A stretch of DNA of 64,000 nt, taken from Roseivivax jejudonensis (GTDB lineage: Bacteria; Pseudomonadota; Alphaproteobacteria; Rhodobacterales; Rhodobacteraceae). The stretch is from the NCBI RefSeq assembly GCF_900172265.1, contig NZ_FWFK01000001.1, positions 496,001-560,000 on the forward strand, in the 5' to 3' direction. Shown one piece after another: positions 35,866-44,311 of the stretch. A model generated the notes under the pieces. The model worked only from the letters and a program-made list of their open reading frames with translations. It had not been told where the DNA came from and ran no database searches. Numbering within the stretch: the first letter of the stretch is position 1; each line of letters begins with the position of its first letter. The position numbers and the translations under genes are program-made.

Positions 35866-36684
35866 ATGACGCTCCGCCTCGCCGCTTCTGCCGCAACCCT
35901 GGCGACGCTCGCCGCGTTTCCGGCCGCCGCACAGACCTACGACGCCGTCGAAACGCAATCCCCGGTGATCTCGACACAGTCGGGTTCGGGCCTCGTCTTC
36001 ACGCTGCGGGGCGGCGTCGGCACAAGGCCGGAATACTTCGGCTCGGACGAGTATACGGCGGTGCCGGATATCGGGTTCTCGCTCAACTACCTGAGCCTCG
36101 GCAGCTTCAACTTCGGCGATCCCGATCCGTGGGCAGAACGGCGCGGCTTCGGCCTGCGCGGCTCGTTTCGCTACATCGGCGAGCGCGACGCCAGCGAGTT
36201 CGACGAACTGGACGGTCTCGACGACATCGACGCGGCCTACGAGCTCGGCCTCGGTGTGGCCTACACCGCCACGTCCTACGAGGTCTTCGGCAACGTCCGC
36301 AAAGGCTTCGGCGGCCACGAAGGCGTTGTCGGCGAGGTCGGCGCCGACGCGATCTTCCGCCCGACGGAGGCCCTGCGCCTGACGTTCGGTCCGCGCGTCT
36401 TCTTCGGCAACGACGACTACGCCGACACCTATTTCGGCGTCGACGCCGACGAGGCCGCGGCGTCGCAGTTCGGCGCATTCGACGCGGAAGGCGGCATGCT
36501 CTCGAGCGGTCTCGCGCTCGGAATGCGCTACCGCCTGACGGACGTGTGGGGCGTCGAAGGCCAGATCACCTACGACGTCTACCGCAACGATGCCGAGGAC
36601 AGCCCGATCGTCGCCGCCGGCGCGGACGACCAGTGGGGCGCGCGCATCGGGATCACGCGCACCTTCTCGATCGGGGGGCGCTGA
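35866..36684 (+). CDS. MipA/OmpV family outer-membrane protein
   Basis: A 272-residue outer-membrane barrel. The signal peptide ([20 protein letters not shown], cleavage after AAAQ) precedes [20 protein letters not shown], the hallmark MipA/OmpV start, and [12 protein letters not shown]. MipA proteins were named for MltA interaction in E. coli, but many are general barrels linked to envelope or antibiotic response. The ATG at 35866 has an AAAGGA site. It is inserted between rpsP and rimM, which are adjacent in most bacteria, and a hairpin follows rpsP, so it probably has its own promoter. Confidence 0.88.
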   Translation: MTLRLAASAATLATLAAFPAAAQTYDAVETQSPVISTQSGSGLVFTLRGGVGTRPEYFGSDEYTAVPDIGFSLNYLSLGSFNFGDPDPWAERRGFGLRGSFRYIGERDASEFDELDGLDDIDAAYELGLGVAYTATSYEVFGNVRKGFGGHEGVVGEVGADAIFRPTEALRLTFGPRVFFGNDDYADTYFGVDADEAAASQFGAFDAEGGMLSSGLALGMRYRLTDVWGVEGQITYDVYRNDAEDSPIVAAGADDQWGARIGITRTFSIGGR

Positions 36685-36725
36685 GCGGTTGCCGATGGGG
36701 CGCGCCACGGGCTAATCCGTCGGTC

Positions 36726-37241
36726 ATGGACGACGACAAGCGCATATGCGTCGGAGCGATCGGCGGCGCCTTTGGCGTGCACGGCGAGGTGCGGCTCAAG
36801 AGCTTCACCGCCGACCCCGAGGCCATCGCCGACTACGCGCCGCTGACCTCCGAGGACGGCGGCCGCAGCTTCGACGTCCAGATCGTCCGCCCGATCGGGC
36901 AGGGCTTCGCCGCCCGGCTGTCGGGCGTGCGGTCCAAGGAAGACGCGGACGCGCTGAAGGGCGCGCGTCTCTTCGCGCCACGCGAGAGGCTCCCGCAACT
37001 GCCCGACGACGAGTTCTATCATGCCGACCTCATCGGGCTCGACGTGCTCGACACCGGCGGCGCGCGGCTCGGCCGGGTGCGCGCGGTGCAGAACCACGGC
37101 GCGTCCGACCTGCTCGAGGTTCAGGTGCCCGGAAGCTCGGCCACCGTGCTTTTGCCGTTCACGCGGGAAGCCGTGCCGACGGTCGACCTGACCGCCGGGC
37201 GCATCATCGCCGATCCTCCCCTCGGGCTCTTCGACGCATAA
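36726..37241 (+). CDS. rimM: Ribosome maturation factor RimM
   Basis: A 171-residue 30S assembly factor that binds S19. The N-terminal RimM domain begins [21 protein letters not shown] and the C-terminal PRC-barrel includes [38 protein letters not shown] and the final [10 protein letters not shown]. It lies 41 bases after the MipA-like gene and upstream of an unknown gene and trmD. Confidence 0.97.
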   Translation: MDDDKRICVGAIGGAFGVHGEVRLKSFTADPEAIADYAPLTSEDGGRSFDVQIVRPIGQGFAARLSGVRSKEDADALKGARLFAPRERLPQLPDDEFYHADLIGLDVLDTGGARLGRVRAVQNHGASDLLEVQVPGSSATVLLPFTREAVPTVDLTAGRIIADPPLGLFDA

Positions 37242-37335
37242 ACCGGCATTGCGCGCGAGAGGGTGATCGGATCGGCGCTTTTCTGCCCGACTCACGCGCT
37301 ATGTGCGATAGTCTGCCGATGTGGGAGACTTGGTA

Positions 37336-38481
37336 GTGACCGGAACGACGACACGCATCCTGCGGTGCCTGACCGCGCTCGTTTCGCCCGCCGTACTCGC
37401 GATCTACCTCGCGAGCACGGGGCCGGCGGAGGCGTCGCCATGGATGACGCCGGCGACCCTTGCCGGGTCGGCCGCGATCGGGCTCGGCCTCGCGGTGGGC
37501 CTGCCGCTGCGCCGGCGCAGCACCACCGAGACGGCGACGCCGGCCGCGTCCGGCCTGCTGCGCGCAAGCGCGCGACGATCGCTCGCCCGCGGGAGGCCTG
37601 CGCCGGAGGCGCGCCGCGCGGCACTGGCAGCACGGCTGGAGACGCTCTCCGCGCAAGTCGATCTGCGCCGGACGGCGTTGCGTGGCTACGTCGCGCCGCA
37701 GCGCCCCGACGCGGCGATCGCCGCCGCGCTCGGCCGGGTGATGCGCGCGTGGGAGAGCCCGACGACGAAGACGCTGACCGACGATCAGGTCCTCGACCTC
37801 ACCGCGCTCGACCGGCTCCTGACCGCGCCGGCTGAGGAGGCCGGCGGGCTGGCGGCGGCCTTCGCCAATCCCGACCGGGCGCTGGCGCTGCGCGCCCGAA
37901 TCAACGAGATCGCAGACACGCGCGCCCGGTTCGAGCGGCAGGATGCGGCATTTCGCGCCGCGCGGCAGATGTGGCAGCGCCAGACGTCTGGCGACACGGC
38001 ACCTGACCTCGTAACCGCGCTGCACGAGCTGAACGCCTGTGATCCGGACCTCTGGCACCATGTCGCGCTGCGCCACGATCCGCACGACCCGGCCCAGCGC
38101 GACGCCGCCCTGTGGTGCGCGGCCCGGCCAGAGGCTGCGCCGGCTACCGTCGCCGCCTGCCTCGCGGCGCAGGCCGGGGCAGGCACCCTGACCGACTCGC
38201 CAGAGGCCCTGCGCCGTGTGCTGGACGCATGGCGTTGCGGCGGCACCGCGCGCGCTGAGATCGGGCTCGACCCGCCGGACGCCGTGGTCGGCGCCGGCGA
38301 GACGGTCGTTCGCCTGCTCGCCCGGCACGGCGAGGGCCTTAAGGCGCCGAGCGGGCTCTTCGTACTCCATGCCGGCCCCGCGGCGCGCCAGCGCACGCAC
38401 TGGGACGTTGCGGCCGCGCGCATGACCGCGCCGCCGAATCCGGCGGACTACTACGATCGCGACGTGCTCGTCCCCGCCTGA
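37336..38481 (+). CDS. Unknown protein with N-terminal membrane segments, between rimM and trmD
   Basis: A 381-residue protein not recognised. Two hydrophobic segments lie near the N-terminus (RCLTALVSPAVLAIYLAST and TPATLAGSAAIGLGLAVGL). A long, largely helical Ala/Arg-rich cytoplasmic part follows (for example RRAALAARLETLSAQVDLR and PDRALALRARINEIADTRAR), with a conserved-looking Cys/His/Trp segment (LNACDPDLWHHVALRHDPHD) and an ending NPADYYDRDVLVPA. The GTG at 37336, with GGGAG 9 bases upstream, is preferred to the GTG at 37321. No catalytic motif is seen. Confidence 0.7.
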   Translation: MTGTTTRILRCLTALVSPAVLAIYLASTGPAEASPWMTPATLAGSAAIGLGLAVGLPLRRRSTTETATPAASGLLRASARRSLARGRPAPEARRAALAARLETLSAQVDLRRTALRGYVAPQRPDAAIAAALGRVMRAWESPTTKTLTDDQVLDLTALDRLLTAPAEEAGGLAAAFANPDRALALRARINEIADTRARFERQDAAFRAARQMWQRQTSGDTAPDLVTALHELNACDPDLWHHVALRHDPHDPAQRDAALWCAARPEAAPATVAACLAAQAGAGTLTDSPEALRRVLDAWRCGGTARAEIGLDPPDAVVGAGETVVRLLARHGEGLKAPSGLFVLHAGPAARQRTHWDVAAARMTAPPNPADYYDRDVLVPA

Positions 38482-38565
38482 GACGGCGCCGGTACGGACG
38501 GGCTTTGCACGCCGCGCGACGGCGGGCTAGACCGACGCGACACGCGCATCAGGATCCGCCCGCAC

Positions 38566-39393
38566 ATGTCCGAAACTGGCCCCCGGTCGCACGGCCGCAA
38601 GAGCATTTCCGCCTCCGTCACGCCCCGCGAGCTTCTGCGGCCGGCGGACCTTGCCGGCGTGTGGAAGGCGCAGGTCATCACGCTGTTTCCCGAGGCGTTT
38701 CCCGGTACGCTCGGTCTGTCCCTCACCGGGCGCGCGCTGAAGGAGGGGCTTTGGCAACTCGAAACGGTGCCGCTGCGCCAGTTCGGCGAGGGCCGGCACC
38801 TCAACGTCGACGACACGCCGGCCGGCGGCGGGGCGGGAATGGTGCTGCGACCGGACGTCATGGGCCGCGCGATCGACGACGCACGCGCGCGGATCACCGC
38901 CCCCGCGCCGATCCTCTACCTTTCGCCGCGCGGGCGACCGTTCGATCAGGCGCGCGCCCGCGCGCTGGCCGGAGGGCCGGGGGTGACCCTGATCTGCGGG
39001 CGGTTCGAGGGCCTCGACGAGCGCGTGATCGACCATTACGGCATCGAGGAGGTGTCGCTGGGGGATTTCGTCCTCACCGGCGGGGAGATCGCGGCCCAAG
39101 CCTTGATCGACGCCAGCGTCCGACTTATACCGCGCGTGCTCGGGAATCAGGCGTCCGTGGAGGAAGAGTCCTTCTCTCACGGCCTGCTGGAACACCCGCA
39201 GTTTACGAAGCCTGCCGTCTGGAACGGTCGCGCGATCCCCGAGGTGCTTCTCTCGGGCCATCATGCGAACATCACCGCCTGGCAGCGGGCCGAAGCCGAA
39301 AGGCTGACGAAAGAAAGACGACCTGACCTCTGGCGGGCTCGGACGGCGCAAGACGCGTGCCCCGGGGACCCGGACGAAGACCAAGAGCTCTGA
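38566..39393 (+). CDS. trmD: tRNA (guanine-N1)-methyltransferase TrmD
   Basis: A 275-residue SPOUT methyltransferase making m1G37. Knot motifs are [46 protein letters not shown] and [15 protein letters not shown]. The conserved start ([15 protein letters not shown]) lies about 31 residues into the frame. A GTG at 38659 would give that shorter form, but it has no good ribosome binding site, whereas the ATG at 38566 follows AGGATCC. An N-terminal extension is therefore plausible. Followed by rplS. Confidence 0.96.
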   Translation: MSETGPRSHGRKSISASVTPRELLRPADLAGVWKAQVITLFPEAFPGTLGLSLTGRALKEGLWQLETVPLRQFGEGRHLNVDDTPAGGGAGMVLRPDVMGRAIDDARARITAPAPILYLSPRGRPFDQARARALAGGPGVTLICGRFEGLDERVIDHYGIEEVSLGDFVLTGGEIAAQALIDASVRLIPRVLGNQASVEEESFSHGLLEHPQFTKPAVWNGRAIPEVLLSGHHANITAWQRAEAERLTKERRPDLWRARTAQDACPGDPDEDQEL

Positions 39394-39447
39394 GGATCGC
39401 GAGACACCTTCGCGGGTCGAACCGCGAGCAAACCAGGAGATGGTCAG

Positions 39448-39855
39448 ATGGATCTGATCGCGACACTCGAGGCGGAACAGATCGCCTCGCTCGGGAAGGA
39501 GATTCCCGACTTCAAGGCCGGCGACACCGTGCGCGTCGGCTACAAGGTGACCGAGGGCACGCGCACCCGGGTGCAGAACTTCGAGGGCGTCTGCATCAGC
39601 CGCAAGAACGGCCAGGGCATCGCGGGCTCGTTCACCGTCCGCAAGATTTCCTTCGGCGAAGGCGTGGAACGCGTCTTCCCGCTCTACTCGACGAACATCG
39701 AGGCGATCACCGTGATCCGCCGCGGCAAGGTTCGCCGTGCGAAGCTCTACTACCTGCGCTCGCGCCGCGGCAAATCCGCCCGGATCGCCGAAGACGTCAA
39801 TTACAAGGTGCTCAAGGGCGACGGCAAGAAGCCGGTGCAAGGATCCTCGACATGA
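39448..39855 (+). CDS. rplS: 50S ribosomal protein L19
   Basis: A 135-residue L19. Characteristic segments are [58 protein letters not shown] and [19 protein letters not shown] strong AGGAG box precedes the ATG. Its stop overlaps the rpmE start by four bases (ATGA), coupling the two large-subunit proteins. Confidence 0.98.
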   Translation: MDLIATLEAEQIASLGKEIPDFKAGDTVRVGYKVTEGTRTRVQNFEGVCISRKNGQGIAGSFTVRKISFGEGVERVFPLYSTNIEAITVIRRGKVRRAKLYYLRSRRGKSARIAEDVNYKVLKGDGKKPVQGSST

Positions 39856-40073
39856 AAAAGAACATCCATCCCGACTACCACGCCGTCACCGTCAAGATGA
39901 CCGACGGCACCTCGTTCGAGACCCGCTCGGTCTTCGGCAGCGAGGGCGACACGATCACGCTCGACATCGACCCCACGGTGCACCCCGCCTGGACCGGCGG
40001 ATCGTCGCGCCTGATGGACACCGGCGGCCGCGTGTCCCGCTTCAAGAAGAAGTACGAGGGCCTCGGCTTCTGA
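39852..40073 (+). CDS. rpmE: 50S ribosomal protein L31, zinc-independent form
   Basis: A 73-residue L31 beginning [20 protein letters not shown] and ending [12 protein letters not shown]. It has no cysteine, so it lacks the zinc-binding CxxC and belongs to the C-minus group. ATG overlaps rplS. Downstream is a hairpin that probably terminates the operon. Confidence 0.96.
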   Translation: MKKNIHPDYHAVTVKMTDGTSFETRSVFGSEGDTITLDIDPTVHPAWTGGSSRLMDTGGRVSRFKKKYEGLGF

Positions 40074-40099
40074 GCCGACCCCGAGCGATGCTGATTGCG

Positions 40100-40134
40100 A
40101 TGCGCCGTCCCGACCCCGGGGCGGCGCATTTCGT
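40100..40134 (+). terminator. Probable terminator after rpmE
   Basis: The stem ATGCGCCGTCCC / GGGGCGGCGCAT (one G-T pair) has a 6-base loop and is followed by TTCGTT. It lies 26 bases after the rpmE stop. The T-tract is weak. Confidence 0.6.
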
Positions 40135-40303
40135 TCGGGCGTCCTGCTGTGGACCGTGCCGCGCCGTGCCCTAGACCTGAGGCCGGGCGGCAACGCCCGC
40201 CGGCGGCGGCCACGTCAGCGCTTTTCCGCCGGACATCTACAAGATATGGAAGGGCAGACCGGGTAACAGCGTCAGATCTTGCGTCAGCGTCGGGGGTGCG
40301 AAC

Positions 40304-41113
40304 GTGGCTCACATCATCGTGGTCGGCAACGAAAAGGGCGGCGCGGGCAAGTCGACGGTGTCGATGCACGTGGCCACCGCTCTCGCGCGGATGGGCCACG
40401 CGACGGGCGTGATCGATCTCGACCTGCGGCAGCGCACGACCGGCCGTTACGTCGACAACCGCCGCGAATACCTCGCGGCCGAGGGGCTCGACCTCGCGAG
40501 CCCGAAGCTGGCCACCCTGCCCGAGATTCCGGCCGAGAGCGTCGCGCAGGGCGAAAACCCGCTCGACCACAGGCTGTCCGCGGCGGTGGCGACGCTGGAG
40601 CCCGATTGCGACTTCATCCTGATCGACTGCCCCGGCTCGCACACGCGTCTGAGCCAGGTGGCGCATTCGCTCGCCGACACGCTGATCACCCCTCTGAACG
40701 ACAGCTTCGTGGATTTCGACCTGCTGGCGCATATCGCGCCGGACGGCGAGAAGATCGAGGGCCCGTCGGTCTACTCGGAAATGGTCTGGAGCGCGCGCCA
40801 GTTGCGCGCTCAGGCCGGTCTGAAGCCGATCGACTGGATCGTGCTGCGCAACCGGCTGGGCGCGCAGAACATGGTCAACAAGATGAAGATGCAGAAGGCG
40901 CTCGACCGGCTGTCCAAGCGGATCGGCTTCCGCGTCGGGCCCGGCTTCTCGGAGCGCGTGGTGTTCCGCGAACTCTTCCCCCGCGGGCTGACCCTGCTCG
41001 ACCTGCGGGACGTGGGCGTGAAGCAGCTCAACATCTCGAACGTCGCCGCGCGGCAGGAATTGCGGGACATGATCAAGGCGCTGCGCCTGCCCGGCGTCGA
41101 CGTCACGTTCTGA
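40304..41113 (+). CDS. mipZ: Division plane positioning ATPase MipZ
   Basis: A 269-residue ParA-like ATPase. In Caulobacter and Rhodobacter, MipZ forms a pole-centred gradient and inhibits FtsZ. The start IIVVGNEKGGAGKSTVSMHV carries the deviant Walker A. Further MipZ-specific features are VIDLDLRQRTTGRYVDNRR, FILIDCPG, TLITPLNDSFVDFDLL, IVLRNRLGAQ, RIGFRVGPGFSERVVFRELF and NVAARQELRDMI. Start is a GTG at 40304. It is coupled to a small membrane protein gene by a TGATG junction. Confidence 0.95.
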   Translation: MAHIIVVGNEKGGAGKSTVSMHVATALARMGHATGVIDLDLRQRTTGRYVDNRREYLAAEGLDLASPKLATLPEIPAESVAQGENPLDHRLSAAVATLEPDCDFILIDCPGSHTRLSQVAHSLADTLITPLNDSFVDFDLLAHIAPDGEKIEGPSVYSEMVWSARQLRAQAGLKPIDWIVLRNRLGAQNMVNKMKMQKALDRLSKRIGFRVGPGFSERVVFRELFPRGLTLLDLRDVGVKQLNISNVAARQELRDMIKALRLPGVDVTF

Positions 41114-41310
41114 TGCCGGACGGGCCGAGCCGCGGCGAACTCGTGTTTCGCCTCGCGTTCAGCCTCGGTGGGCTTGCGCTGGTCGCGGCGGTCGTCGCGG
41201 TGCGCGGCGTCGCGAACTCCGCCGCGCTGGTCGAGGTCATCGGCATCGCCGGCGTGTTCTTCGGCGCGACCGCGCTCTGGTCGGCGTGGCGCCTCTGGAC
41301 CCACCGCTGA
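41113..41310 (+). CDS. Small two-helix membrane protein coupled to mipZ
   Basis: A 65-residue membrane protein. Two hydrophobic helices (LVFRLAFSLGGLALVAAVVAV and ALVEVIGIAGVFFGATALWSA) are separated by a short loop and followed by WRLWTHR. Its ATG overlaps the mipZ stop by one base, so it is likely translated by re-initiation. Function unknown. Confidence 0.75.
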   Translation: MPDGPSRGELVFRLAFSLGGLALVAAVVAVRGVANSAALVEVIGIAGVFFGATALWSAWRLWTHR

Positions 41311-41904
41311 TCACTGCCGCCGACGCACGGCGAGCGCCAGCGCGACGGCGCCAGCACCGGACGAGATCAGTTCGACGCCGAGGAAGATGCCGAGAAGGCC
41401 GATTGCGCCCGCCGGCACCGCGAACAGCACCAGAAGGCCGAGCAGCACGCTGACGACCCCGGCGCCGGCCATCCAGCCCCATCCGTCCCGCGGCCGCAGC
41501 CGGAACGCGATCCACACGCGCATCGCCCCCATCGCGACGAAGAACGCGCCGATCAGGATCGTCAGCGACAGGATCCCGGCGATCGGGTTGATCCAGAGCG
41601 ACAGGCCGAAAAGCGCGAGAACCGCGCCGAAGAGCACCGCACCGATCTTCGAGCCGGTGCCGTCGAGACCACGCAGGCCCATCACCGCCTGCACGATGCC
41701 GGCCGCGACGAAGGCCCCGCCGGCGATGGCTGTCGCGGTGAGCGAGGCGACGAACGGGTTGAGGAAGGCGATCACTCCGCCGAGGATCAGGATGATCCCG
41801 AGCGCGAAAGTCCATTTCCAGTCCGGCCCGGCGGCCGCGTGATCGGCGAGCGACGCGGCGGTTCCGGTGGTGTCGTCACTATCGTGGCGGGACGTGTCGG
41901 TCAT
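41311..41904 (-). CDS. HdeD family membrane protein
   Basis: A 197-residue membrane protein of about six transmembrane helices. After a hydrophilic N-terminus (MTDTSRHDSDDTTGTAAS), the sequence WTFALGIILILGGVIAFLNP and the repeated LxxGxxxxxxG pattern match HdeD, which is linked to acid and envelope stress in enterobacteria. It is convergent with and directly abuts the small membrane gene downstream of mipZ. Confidence 0.88.
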   Translation of the reverse strand: MTDTSRHDSDDTTGTAASLADHAAAGPDWKWTFALGIILILGGVIAFLNPFVASLTATAIAGGAFVAAGIVQAVMGLRGLDGTGSKIGAVLFGAVLALFGLSLWINPIAGILSLTILIGAFFVAMGAMRVWIAFRLRPRDGWGWMAGAGVVSVLLGLLVLFAVPAGAIGLLGIFLGVELISSGAGAVALALAVRRRQ

Positions 41905-42051
41905 GGCATGTCCTCCGGTCAGGTGCGGTTATGTCGGAAACGGGTCACCGCCCGGGCGAGTTCCGGTACCGGTGCCGCACCCGCAGCCCCATGCGATCGG
42001 GCCCTGACGCGCAATCGGCGTTGTCAGCGACGGCGCAGCGCGGCATAGACG

Positions 42052-42702
42052 GTGCGGATGACCCGGCAGCTCGATTATCACACGATCCGCGCGATCTTCG
42101 ACCGTTTCCACGCGGTCGAGCCCGAGCCGAAGGGCGAGCTCGAACACGTCAACGCCTTCACGCTCGTTGTCGCCGTGGCGCTGTCGGCGCAGGCCACCGA
42201 TGCCGGCGTGAACAAGGCCACGCGCGGGCTCTTCGCGGTGGCCGACACGCCGGAAAAGATGCTCGACCTCGGCGAAGAGGGCGTGATCGAGCACATCAGG
42301 ACGATCGGGCTCTACCGCAACAAGGCCAAGAACGTCATCAAGCTCTCGCGCCTCCTCGTCGAGGAGTACGGCGGCGTGGTGCCGAACAGTCGCGCGGCGC
42401 TGCAATCGCTGCCTGGCGTGGGACGCAAGACCGCGAACGTGGTTCTCAACATGTGGTGGCGCTACCCGGCTCAGGCGGTCGACACCCACATCTTTCGCGT
42501 CGGCAACCGCACCGGCATCGCGCCGGGCCGGGACGTCGTCGCGGTGGAGCGCGCCATCGAGGACCACATTCCGGTCGACTACCTTCAGCACGCGCATCAC
42601 TGGATGATCCTGCACGGCCGCTACGTGTGCCTTGCGCGCAAACCGCGCTGCGCCGACTGCCTGATCGCCGATCTCTGCAATTTCGAGGACAAGACCGCAT
42701 GA
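42052..42702 (+). CDS. nth: Endonuclease III
   Basis: A 216-residue base-excision DNA glycosylase/AP lyase for oxidised pyrimidines. It has LVVAVALSAQATDAGVNKAT, the helix-hairpin-helix LPGVGRKTANVVLN with the catalytic lysine region and the aspartate in AVDTHIFRVGNRTG. The C-terminal 4Fe-4S motif CLARKPRCADCLIADLC has the C-x6-C-x2-C-x5-C spacing. The start may be the GTG at 42052 or the ATG two codons later. It overlaps the kinase gene by four bases. Confidence 0.97.
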   Translation: MRMTRQLDYHTIRAIFDRFHAVEPEPKGELEHVNAFTLVVAVALSAQATDAGVNKATRGLFAVADTPEKMLDLGEEGVIEHIRTIGLYRNKAKNVIKLSRLLVEEYGGVVPNSRAALQSLPGVGRKTANVVLNMWWRYPAQAVDTHIFRVGNRTGIAPGRDVVAVERAIEDHIPVDYLQHAHHWMILHGRYVCLARKPRCADCLIADLCNFEDKTA

Positions 42703-43688
42703 AACGCTTCCAGGTTGCCGGGATCGGCAACGCCATCGTCGACGTGCTGACCCGCGCCGACGACAGCTTTCTCGATCACATGGGCATCGAAAAGGGGATC
42801 ATGCAGCTGGTCGAGCGCCCGCGCGCGGAAACGCTCTACGGCGCGATGGAGGATCGCGTGCAGGCCCCGGGCGGATCGGTCGCGAACACGCTGGCGGGCC
42901 TCGGCAACCTCGGGCTGCGCACCGCCTTCACCGGCCGGGTGAACGACGACGCCCTCGGCCGCTTCTACGCGGACGCGATGGAGGACATCGGCACCCGCTT
43001 CGTCAATCCGCCGCGCGGCGACGGCGAGCTGCCGACCTCGCGCTGCATGATCTTCGTGTCGCCGGACGGCGAACGCTCGATGAACACCTATCTCGGCATC
43101 TCCGCCGAGCTCGGCCCCGACGACGTCGATGAGGACGTCGCCGCGAACGCCGAGGTCGTGTTCCTGGAGGGTTACCTATTCGACAAGGACAAGGGCAAGG
43201 ACGCCTTCATCCGCACCGCACGCGCCTGCCGCGCCGCCGGCGGCCGCGCCGGGATCGCGATCTCGGATCCGTTCTGCGTCGAGCGGCATCGCGAGGACTT
43301 CCTTTCGCTGATCGAGAACGAGCTCGACTACGTGATCGGAAACGAGGCCGAGATCCGCGCGCTCTACCAGAACGACCGCCTCGAGGACGACCTCGCCGCG
43401 GTGGCGGCGATCTGTCCGCTCGTCGTCTGCACGCGGTCGGGCGACGGCGTGACGATCCTGCGCGAGGGCACGCGCACCGACGTGGCGGTGGACAAGATCG
43501 TTCCGGTCGACGCGACCGGGGCCGGCGACCAGTTCGCCGCCGGGTTCCTCTACGGTCTCGTCACAGGCGCCGACATGGAGACCGCGGGCCGCATGGGCCA
43601 CGCCGCCGCGGGCGAAGTGATCTCGCACATGGGCCCGCGACCCGAAACCGCGCTTCCCGAGCTGTTCCGTGCGCGCGGGCTGATCTGA
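42699..43688 (+). CDS. PfkB family carbohydrate/nucleoside kinase
   Basis: A 329-residue ribokinase-fold kinase. PfkB signature 1 is APGGSVANTLAGLGNLG and signature 2 is DATGAGDQFAAGFLYGL with the catalytic aspartate. The IGNAIVDVL start, GIMQLV and the lid residues resemble adenosine kinase-like members of alphaproteobacteria. The substrate (adenosine, guanosine-inosine or a sugar) is not determinable. It is coupled to nth by a four-base overlap. Confidence 0.9.
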   Translation: MKRFQVAGIGNAIVDVLTRADDSFLDHMGIEKGIMQLVERPRAETLYGAMEDRVQAPGGSVANTLAGLGNLGLRTAFTGRVNDDALGRFYADAMEDIGTRFVNPPRGDGELPTSRCMIFVSPDGERSMNTYLGISAELGPDDVDEDVAANAEVVFLEGYLFDKDKGKDAFIRTARACRAAGGRAGIAISDPFCVERHREDFLSLIENELDYVIGNEAEIRALYQNDRLEDDLAAVAAICPLVVCTRSGDGVTILREGTRTDVAVDKIVPVDATGAGDQFAAGFLYGLVTGADMETAGRMGHAAAGEVISHMGPRPETALPELFRARGLI

Positions 43689-43744
43689 CTGCGCGGGCGG
43701 GCCTGTCGCGCGCCGCGCCGCTCGCTTCGGCACGGGCGGAGAGG

Positions 43745-43790
43745 CCGGGGGCGCTGCCCCCGGACCCCCGGAGTTTTCCGGCAAGATGAA
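43745..43790 (+). repeat. Intergenic palindromic repeat, copy C
   Basis: CCGGGGGCGCTGCCCCCGG hairpin, then ACCCCCGGAGTTTTCCGGCAAGATGAA split into two blocks. It lies after the kinase stop and is in the same orientation as copy D, which matches its core with a few substitutions. Confidence 0.75.
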
Positions 43791-43864
43791 CAGGGAAGCG
43801 ACGCGCGCCGGCGGTGACCATTCGCGGGGCGGCGTGGTTCCGCGGCAGACCGGCGCCGGGCGGC

Positions 43865-44207
43865 GGCCGACGTTCCCCGCATCGGCGAAGCGCCGGGCGC
43901 GGTCCGGGCGGTCTTGATCCATTCGAGCGTGCCGCGCCGGGCCGCGCGCGGCGGCGAGAGCGGCGGGGACCTCGGGCCGCTCGACATCGCCGAAGAGGTG
44001 CCCGGGCCGTTCGCCCCGGTGCGCGGGAGTGCCGCCGCGCCCGGGGACCGCATCCGGCCGGCGCGACGCGACGAGGATCGAGGTCCGCGCGGCATCGACG
44101 GTGCGCATCACCGAATCGATCCAGCCCCGGCAGAGAAGCTCCGACACGACCGCGTCGGCAGCGCGGTCACGCGACGGGCGCTTGCACGCCACCGGCCAGA
44201 CCGGTCC
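43865..44207 (-). pseudogene. Decayed YdeI/OmdA-family (bacteriocin-protection-like) gene
   Basis: Minus-strand remnant with no intact frame. One frame gives VWPVACKRPSRD, VVSELLCRGWIDSVMRTVDA and ARTSILVASRRP, then after a gap LFGDVERPEVPAALAAARG. A second frame gives PPRAARRGTLEWIKTAR, and the first frame resumes RARRFADAGNVGRRP. In order these match my memory of YdeI/OmdA proteins (xxLCxGWIDSxxRxxDxxR, LFxDVExLEVPxDLAAAL, LEWIKTAxxxxxRxxRI). The gene is truncated at the N-terminus, internally deleted and frameshifted. It sits downstream of polA on the same strand. Confidence 0.65.
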
Positions 44208-44311
44208 GCGATCGGCATTGGGGGGGGCGGCCGGCCAGTCGCGTCGCTCGACGCGCGCGGGTCCGGGCGCGGGGCGCGCCGGCCGCTGCCCCGGTCATCG
44301 CGCCCGCGGGC
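44208..44311. other. Short intergenic segment between pseudogene remnant and polA
   Basis: The rest of the 623-base gap between the kinase gene and polA. It is very GC-rich, with a run of eight G residues near 44221-44228. No gene, hairpin with T-tract or repeat was recognised. Confidence 0.5.
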
